DNA from: Chitinophagales bacterium
GTDB taxonomy: Bacteria; Bacteroidota; Bacteroidia; Chitinophagales; Chitinophagaceae
Direction: 5' to 3'
NCBI GenBank assembly: GCA_030832645.1
Contig: JAURIR010000006.1
Span: 1-56,382 of the forward strand
Length of the DNA: 56,382 bases
Below the pieces are notes generated by a model. It was not told where the DNA came from, did not search any database, and worked only from the letters and a program-made list of their open reading frames with translations. The position numbers and the translations under genes are program-made. Of this stretch, positions 50,824 to 56,382 are shown piece after piece; position 1 is the first letter of the stretch; each line of letters starts with the position of its first letter.

Positions 50824-53084
50824 TTTTTTATGAAGGCCTGTGATTGAAAACCGCCTTTGAGCCCTATTACCATTCTGTAAATACCTTTATTTAGAGATGA
50901 TACATCTACTTCGTATACATCACTGATTTTTTTATACGGAACGGCAATTTTTTTTCCGCTCATATCTATTGTCCATAAAGATAAAACTGCTTCGGATACA
51001 CCTGATAAGTAAATAAGGTAGTTAGATGGATTTGGAAAGACACTTGTGTAGTATTTTACTGATCGGATGTATACAATATTCGAATAGTAGTACGTGCCAT
51101 TTTTTTGAATTGCTTTGATTCTAAAAAATGAAAATACTTTTTGATCGTCTTTAAGTTCTTTTATATACGATTCATTTGTATTTCCGGAAATTGTCCCGAT
51201 GGAGTCTATATTTTTAAATTTTTTCCCCTCGATACTTGCTTCAATGATATATTCTATTGTTGTTTCATTGCTGTCAAATTCCCAGCGTAAAAGTGATTTC
51301 CCGTTTTGAATGATATTGTTTAATTGAAAAAGTTGTTTTGCCAATGCAATTTGATGTACAATTCCAAAGCTGTACAAACTGCTTGTAAGTGTTGAAGTTG
51401 TTTGAACAGTATTGGGCACGCTGTTATTGCTGTTGAGTGGAAGCATTTCCCATTGGCAGGAATCGTTCAGTCGAACTATATAGATGGTTCCATTCAAATC
51501 TTTTGTATTATTTCTATTGCTAAAATGAATGGCGTATAGGACATTTCCAGAATCTTTTTTCAAGTTTTGTATATGCCAATACTCATTCTGGCTGACCGTT
51601 TTTACTGGGAACTTTATCCCTATTGAATCCAGTTTGGGCGCATTATCAAAGTATTCGATCTTGATACGTTTTTCACCGAATCCTTTTACCTCAACTGGTG
51701 CATAACGAAGGTTTTTTCCTATCGGAAAAGGCATTGGGTTTAGATTTGATGCTTCAAATACAAGGGGCCCATTGATAAACGAACTGTCGTTACCTGAAAT
51801 GAACTTGCCTTTGAATAGTACTGTATGCAATGAATCCGTTTTTAATATACCCTTCAGTAGTTTGAGTGAATCTGTAATTTGAAGCGGTTGTTCAAGGTAT
51901 ACATTTCCAATTTTGTTAACGGTGAGTGAACGAATGGATGGAGGAATAGCATTCCCGCACATTTGATCATTCAACCCATTGAATTCAAAGGAAGTAAGGC
52001 TGTCTATATTTAAACGGGAGGCTCTAAGACATCCTTTACTGCTATCTGTTGTTATTCCCTCTGGATGTGCAGTAGTTAGCGTGCAGAAGGAATCAATCGT
52101 TATCGATTTACTTGTTTTGATATAAAAAGTATCAAGGTTTAAGCTGGTAGTTGGTTGTATTCTTATGGCACTATTCAGTATTTCAATGTTTGATTCAACT
52201 TTCATAAAACCTGCCCCCAGAACAACATTCTTGAAATTATTTCCTACGGAGAATGTCCCCTTTACACTGATCAGACTAGAATCTCCGCCTAGAATGCAAT
52301 CTCTGGAAATGGAATCCTGTATTGTTGGACTCAACGAAACATTTCCTTTGATACCTAGGTTTCCATTGATTATTATAGATGCGTTGAGAGATGATGTGAA
52401 AGAGGTATTTTCACCCACGATTAAATCTCCCTCAATGAGCAAGGGGCTAGAGCCAGATCCACTGTATGATTTTTTAGATGATTGAGATGAACTTAGTACA
52501 AGACTTCCAAATTTTCTTCCCGAAAGTGATAATGTATATCCGCTGTTTCCCGGTACATCAAACTCCACAATCCCTTTTTTGTTACTGGAATCAATTTCCA
52601 ATTTTGAGATGACATATGAATTTCCTCTCAGCGTCCTGTGGACGTAGGTTCCACCGTTCATGATGTATATACTGCCATTTAATGAAAAGATATTACCGCT
52701 TGAAGCACCGCTGCTATTGATGAAAAAAGCATTTTTCCCTAGCATGATGTTTTTACTGTTTGATTGAATTATAAAGGCCAATGGCAATTTGTTACTCGTT
52801 GGAATTTCAACGGTAATCTTAAAATTTTCATCTGGACGTATACTCAATGATTGAATGCGAACAGAGTCTGTTCCATTGATCAGGATCTTAAACGACCTAT
52901 TTACTTTGCTATTGTCAATCAATACTTCGTCGAGACTAAGCGGTACTCCGTCTGGGTACCAATTTTTTGCAGTGTTCCACAAGCTGTCTCCTGCTTCTCC
53001 ATCCCATTTTTTCTGTGTTTGCCCGCTACAAGCGAATGACACACAAACAAGAATCATCATCCCCACCCACCTCTCCATATCCAT
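50820..53084 (-). CDS. Exported protein with T9SS type A sorting domain
   Basis: About 754 residues: a signal peptide (WVGMMILVCVSFACSG), a region starting WDGEAGDSLWNTAKNWYPDG that often opens repeat-rich adhesin-like surface proteins, and a long central part of beta-solenoid-like strands rich in Ser, Asn and Ile. A short fibronectin-like stretch (LLRWEFDSNETTIEYIIEAS) follows. The C-terminal sorting domain has VFPNPSNYLIYL, GIYRMVIGLKG and ends AFIKN. Such cargo is exported by the type IX system that includes the gliding proteins. No enzymatic motif seen. MDMERW (53084) or MERW (53078) is the start. Confidence 0.85.
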   Translation of the reverse strand: MDMERWVGMMILVCVSFACSGQTQKKWDGEAGDSLWNTAKNWYPDGVPLSLDEVLIDNSKVNRSFKILINGTDSVRIQSLSIRPDENFKITVEIPTSNKLPLAFIIQSNSKNIMLGKNAFFINSSGASSGNIFSLNGSIYIMNGGTYVHRTLRGNSYVISKLEIDSSNKKGIVEFDVPGNSGYTLSLSGRKFGSLVLSSSQSSKKSYSGSGSSPLLIEGDLIVGENTSFTSSLNASIIINGNLGIKGNVSLSPTIQDSISRDCILGGDSSLISVKGTFSVGNNFKNVVLGAGFMKVESNIEILNSAIRIQPTTSLNLDTFYIKTSKSITIDSFCTLTTAHPEGITTDSSKGCLRASRLNIDSLTSFEFNGLNDQMCGNAIPPSIRSLTVNKIGNVYLEQPLQITDSLKLLKGILKTDSLHTVLFKGKFISGNDSSFINGPLVFEASNLNPMPFPIGKNLRYAPVEVKGFGEKRIKIEYFDNAPKLDSIGIKFPVKTVSQNEYWHIQNLKKDSGNVLYAIHFSNRNNTKDLNGTIYIVRLNDSCQWEMLPLNSNNSVPNTVQTTSTLTSSLYSFGIVHQIALAKQLFQLNNIIQNGKSLLRWEFDSNETTIEYIIEASIEGKKFKNIDSIGTISGNTNESYIKELKDDQKVFSFFRIKAIQKNGTYYYSNIVYIRSVKYYTSVFPNPSNYLIYLSGVSEAVLSLWTIDMSGKKIAVPYKKISDVYEVDVSSLNKGIYRMVIGLKGGFQSQAFIKN

Positions 53085-53169
53085 CGTTTGAATAAGCAAA
53101 TTAAGATCGCATCAAAAAAAATAATCTGGTTTTATCACTTTATTTGAACGTAATTTTCTCGACTTCATG

Positions 53170-53177
53170 TAATCTTG
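53170..53177 (+). promoter_or_regulatory. -7 element of gldF
   Basis: TAATCTTG (one mismatch to TAnnTTTG), 9 nt before ATG 53187. It overlaps the alternative TTG start at 53175. Confidence 0.4.
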
Positions 53178-53186
53178 CAGAGTAAT

Positions 53187-53912
53187 ATGTGGACGGTTAT
53201 CAGAAAAGAATGGAATCAGTTTTTTGCAGGTTGGATGGGATACCTGACCATTGCTGTATTCTTATTGGTTTCAGGTAGTATGATTTTTTTTGTACCAGAA
53301 ACCAATCTCTTAGACGGCGGGTATGCTACCCTGGATTCCTTTTTTGAACTTGCTCCATTGCTCTTATTGATTTTGGTGCCAGCAATCACCATGAGAAGCT
53401 TTAGTGATGAATACCGACAGGGGACTTTCGAATTGTTGAGAACATTACCCGTTAACCATATCCAGTTGGTAGTAGGGAAATTCATATCGACACTGTTGAT
53501 TGTGCTTGTTGCATTGTCAGGGACTTTGGTATATGTTTTTTCTATGGAATATCTTTCCTTAGGCGGCATGGATGTAGGAGAGGTATTGGGCTCTTATATA
53601 GGGTTGATTCTGCTAACGGCAGTTTATGTAGCCATTGGAATTTATATAAGCAGTATAACGTTGAATGCACTAGCTTCTTTTATGTTGACAGCCTTTCTTT
53701 GTTTTATGAGTTACTATGTATTTTCTTTTTTTACAACTCTTTCAATCGCCGGAGAAAATATTGGTTACTTTATTTCTTTGATGGGAGTAAAGTATCACTA
53801 TGAAAATATCAGTAAAGGATATATTGCATGGAATGATTTGGTGTATTTTATTTCGATGTCTAGTCTCTTTATCTATCAATCGATCCTATACATAAGCCAA
53901 AAAAAGAATTGA
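53187..53912 (+). CDS. gldF: Gliding ABC transporter permease GldF
   Basis: A 241-residue membrane permease with six hydrophobic segments. It begins MWTVIRKEWNQFFAGWMGYL and has the ABC-2 pattern PAITMRSFSDEYRQGTFELL and RTLPVNHIQLVVGKF. In Flavobacterium it forms an ABC transporter with GldA and GldG needed for gliding. gldG is fused in overlap. gldA is not in the window. The alternative TTG at 53175 adds four residues. Confidence 0.92.
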   Translation: MWTVIRKEWNQFFAGWMGYLTIAVFLLVSGSMIFFVPETNLLDGGYATLDSFFELAPLLLLILVPAITMRSFSDEYRQGTFELLRTLPVNHIQLVVGKFISTLLIVLVALSGTLVYVFSMEYLSLGGMDVGEVLGSYIGLILLTAVYVAIGIYISSITLNALASFMLTAFLCFMSYYVFSFFTTLSIAGENIGYFISLMGVKYHYENISKGYIAWNDLVYFISMSSLFIYQSILYISQKKN

Positions 53913-55621
53913 ATAAGCAAAAACTATATTATCATTGGATTATTGGAGTTGCACTTGTGTTGCTTTTAAATAGTGCCTTTTCGTTTTTACATATAGGGGT
54001 TGATTTAACAGAGGATAAACGGTATACACTTACTGCTTCTTCATTGGATTATGTAAAAAATATTTCTACTCCTTTGGAGTTGACTGTTTATTTAGAGGGA
54101 GAGATGCCAATGGGTTTCAAGCGACTTGCAAGTGCTGCCGAAAATATAGCCACCGCATACAATAGAATCAGTAACGGTAACTTTTCGATTAAATTTGAAA
54201 AACCTGGTGAAGGTCTTTCCGATAGTTTGAAAGCAGTTCTTTATGACTCTTTGCAAAAAATAGGAATTCATCCCACCAATGTCAAGGCACAAGGGGATGA
54301 CCAGGATCAATTGCAGGAAACGTTGATTTTCCCTGGGGCTGTGCTCAGTAGCCCCACTGGCCAAATCGGAATTGATTTTATTGAAGGGCAGAACAGTATG
54401 GATGGATTAACTGCCTTGAACAATGCGGCATCTCAAATGGAGTATAAAATAACCAAGGCCATCAAGGTGCTCACCCGTGATACATTCCCGCTGATTGGGT
54501 ATTTAACTGGGAACGATGAGCCGCTCGATTACAGTGTATATGATCTCATAGAAAATGTCGTTAAAAAGGAATACCGATTCAGTATTCTTCCTATTGACAG
54601 CATCTCTTTCATACCTGCTGATTTTCAAATTATACTCATCAATCAACCGCACCAATCATTCAAGGAGCAACAAAAATTGATGATCGATCAATACATCATG
54701 CATGGCGGTAAAGTGATATGGGCATTGGATTACCTTTTTGCAAGTATGGATAGTCTCCAAAAAAGTAATGGTTCTTTTGTTGCGTTTGATATGGGGCTGA
54801 ACTTAGATGATCAATTATTTAAGTACGGTGTACGTATCAACCGCGATTTGGTGCAGGATCTTGAGTCTGATCAGGTTCCTTCTATTGTTGGAAATATGGG
54901 AGGGAAACCTCAAATTCAACTGTTGCCTTGGCCATATGCACCTTTGGTGAGAGACCGTGGATATCATCCCATTTCGAGAAATCTAGATAAGGTGCTAACC
55001 TCTTTTCCTCAATCCATTGACACTGTATCGGTAAAAGGTGTTTCAACTGCTGTTTTACTTTCTTCTTCAGAATACGGACGAAAACTGCCCACGCCAGTAT
55101 TGGTTGAGTGGAAGTCAATCAAATCTGAGGGGGATCTAAAAGATTTCACTACTGCACATATTCCTACAGCTGTATTATTGGAGGGTAATTTTTCTTCTGC
55201 ATATAAAAACAGGATTTCCGGCGAGCAAGCTTCTGTATGGATGAAAAATACGGGTAGTCAATTTTTAGAAGCAGCAAATACCTCTACTGAAATGATTGTT
55301 ATTTCAGATGGAGATATATTTCTCAATCCTGTGAGTGATTCAGATGGCCCTTTGGCAATGGGATCAAATAGGTATACCCGAATACAATATGCAAATAAAG
55401 AGTTTTTGAAAAATTGTCTCTTTTATCTCTCCGATGGCAAGGAGTTACTCGCTTCCAGAGCTAAAAATTTTCAACTTCGCTTGTTGAATAAAGAGATTTT
55501 GAAGGAGGATAAATCCATTTGGAGATGGATAAATCTGTTAGGCCCACTATTACTGCCATTATTGATATCTTTTTTGGTTAAATTCTATCGCAAACGAAAG
55601 TATTCTTCACCGCTTTTATAG
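53909..55621 (+). CDS. gldG: Gliding ABC transporter substrate-binding protein GldG
   Basis: A 570-residue protein. An N-terminal membrane span (HWIIGVALVLLLNSAFSFL) is followed by DLTEDKRYTLT, the signature of the GldG/IFT52-like family, then a large periplasmic domain and a C-terminal span (LLGPLLLPLLISFLVKF) before a basic tail. The start is TTG 53909, in TTGA shared with the gldF stop; no ATG fits. Translational coupling with gldF is likely. Confidence 0.93.
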   Translation: MNKQKLYYHWIIGVALVLLLNSAFSFLHIGVDLTEDKRYTLTASSLDYVKNISTPLELTVYLEGEMPMGFKRLASAAENIATAYNRISNGNFSIKFEKPGEGLSDSLKAVLYDSLQKIGIHPTNVKAQGDDQDQLQETLIFPGAVLSSPTGQIGIDFIEGQNSMDGLTALNNAASQMEYKITKAIKVLTRDTFPLIGYLTGNDEPLDYSVYDLIENVVKKEYRFSILPIDSISFIPADFQIILINQPHQSFKEQQKLMIDQYIMHGGKVIWALDYLFASMDSLQKSNGSFVAFDMGLNLDDQLFKYGVRINRDLVQDLESDQVPSIVGNMGGKPQIQLLPWPYAPLVRDRGYHPISRNLDKVLTSFPQSIDTVSVKGVSTAVLLSSSEYGRKLPTPVLVEWKSIKSEGDLKDFTTAHIPTAVLLEGNFSSAYKNRISGEQASVWMKNTGSQFLEAANTSTEMIVISDGDIFLNPVSDSDGPLAMGSNRYTRIQYANKEFLKNCLFYLSDGKELLASRAKNFQLRLLNKEILKEDKSIWRWINLLGPLLLPLLISFLVKFYRKRKYSSPLL

Positions 55622-55639
55622 TCGACTTTATAGTTTGAT

Positions 55640-55647
55640 TATCTTTG
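55640..55647 (+). promoter_or_regulatory. -7 element of the TerC-family gene
   Basis: TATCTTTG, an exact TAnnTTTG match, 20 nt before ATG 55668. Confidence 0.55.
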
Positions 55648-55667
55648 TTCCACTTTAATTGAATACT

Positions 55668-56382
55668 ATGTCGGTGGATCAAATCACGTATTTGACTTTT
55701 GGCCTTGTTTTAGTGGTGGCATTGCTGTTGGATTTGGGTTTGATGAGCAAGAAAAATGCAGTTATTAGCGTTAAGAAAGCATTTTTTCAAACATTGTTTT
55801 GGGTGGGACTTTCGGTGGCATTTGCTATTTTCTTATGGTTTGAGAAAACACCTTTAACGGCCACAAAGTATTTCACTGCCTATTTAATGGAGTGGTCGTT
55901 AAGTATTGATAATATTTTTGTCTTCATACTCATTTTTTCTTTTTTTAAAGTAGAGGAAATCGATGCCGGAAGAGCCCTTTTGATAGGCATCTTATTAGCA
56001 ATTGTTTTTCGCATCATCTTCATCGCAATTGGTATTGAGATCATTGATCGCTTCCATTGGATCCTCTATATTTTTGGTGTCTTTCTGGTGTATACAGGGT
56101 ACACCTTATTCTTTAAAAAAGACGATGCAGAGTTTGATCCTGGGGAAACAAAAATTTACAAATTCATCAACAGATTCTTTCGTGTTACTCTGATTGAGCC
56201 GAAGGGTCGGTATTTTGTCAATCTTCATGGCAAAATTTATTTCACCACTCTTGCAGTGGTAGTGATGATTCTAGCATCAGTTGACGTAGCATTTGCATTG
56301 GATTCTATTCCAACCGTAGTATCATTGGTTCGTCAAGATCCTACGATTGATTTTTCGGCCGACGCTATCCTAGTAATTTACT
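55668..56382 (+). CDS. TerC/Alx family membrane protein (partial)
   Basis: The first 238 residues are present; the gene runs off the right edge. Several transmembrane segments and the two family motifs are visible: EWSLSIDNIFVFILIF and ASVDVAFALDSIPTVV, whose Asp residues line the proposed metal path. Members are metal-ion (manganese) exporters or tellurite-resistance-associated proteins. It lies 46 bp after gldG but has its own promoter element. Confidence 0.93.
   Translation, partial: MSVDQITYLTFGLVLVVALLLDLGLMSKKNAVISVKKAFFQTLFWVGLSVAFAIFLWFEKTPLTATKYFTAYLMEWSLSIDNIFVFILIFSFFKVEEIDAGRALLIGILLAIVFRIIFIAIGIEIIDRFHWILYIFGVFLVYTGYTLFFKKDDAEFDPGETKIYKFINRFFRVTLIEPKGRYFVNLHGKIYFTTLAVVVMILASVDVAFALDSIPTVVSLVRQDPTIDFSADAILVIY

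Noticed and set aside
53030-53050. Possible lipobox in the T9SS cargo signal peptide (FACSG)
   Set aside because: The residues before the Cys do not fit a lipobox well, and T9SS cargo is normally cleaved by signal peptidase I.

Overview
The window comes from a Bacteroidota genome, most likely family Chitinophagaceae. The evidence is a SusC/SusD pair, five gliding (gld) genes, a protein with a type IX secretion sorting tail, a RicT/PSP1 protein with an N-terminal Cys cluster, a class II (B12) ribonucleotide reductase, a bacterial GGGP synthase, an arginine operon with the Bacteroidota-type N-acylornithine carbamoyltransferase, and Bacteroidota -7 promoter elements (TAnnTTTG or TAnnTTCG) in front of many genes. 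Shine-Dalgarno sequences are almost absent. It looks like ordinary core chromosome: I see no phage, IS element, CRISPR array, tRNA or rRNA gene.

Layout. 0-9 kb: an arginase-fold protein (cut by the left edge), pheS, an epimerase-like SDR, an LpxD-type acyltransferase, yicC, the gliding lipoprotein gldH, a two-component pair, an SDR and a YjjG-type nucleotidase. 9-19.5 kb: psd, a D-serine dehydratase/D-threonine aldolase-like enzyme with ridA, dus, a CPBP protease, cdsA, ricT, holB, a glutathione peroxidase, comF and radA. 20-25.7 kb: a three-gene SusC/SusD/lipoprotein uptake operon closed by a strong terminator. 25.7-33.6 kb: a haem/copper monooxygenase-like protein convergent with a thioredoxin-fold protein, then rng, a 31-residue basic ribosomal-type protein, a TPR protein, an HU/IHF-type gene and mutY-gldE-gldD. 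33.6-42 kb: a compact leftward arginine operon (GNAT, argG, argC, argD, argF', argB, argE, argH) with a 320-bp leader. 42-50.8 kb: GGGP synthase, nrdJ, a small membrane protein, a GNAT, acpP-fabF-rnc, methylmalonyl-CoA epimerase and an IscA-type protein. 50.8-56.4 kb: a T9SS cargo protein, gldF-gldG and a TerC-family gene cut by the right edge.

How the genes fit together. cdsA and psd are two steps of phosphatidylethanolamine synthesis. The arginine operon covers N-acylglutamate to arginine; Val90 of its carbamoyltransferase points to succinylated intermediates, and the GNAT at its head is a candidate for the acylating first enzyme. gldD, gldE, gldF, gldG and gldH plus the T9SS cargo point to gliding and/or type IX secretion. 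acpP-fabF-rnc is the usual fatty-acid cluster.

Most unusual signals: (1) two intergenic copies of a 16-nt motif, each one nucleotide from a hairpin of different sequence, whose pairing favours a minus-strand RNA; (2) interspersed repeats that supply the stop codons of lpxD and dus; (3) a 95-bp tail-to-tail overlap in which the RicT tail is read through the conserved end of cdsA; (4) an arginase-like protein lacking most metal ligands; (5) a leader with a small Arg-containing ORF and mutually exclusive stems upstream of the arginine operon; (6) promoter elements only 4-5 nt from start codons; (7) nearly all convergent gene pairs abutting or overlapping at their stops.
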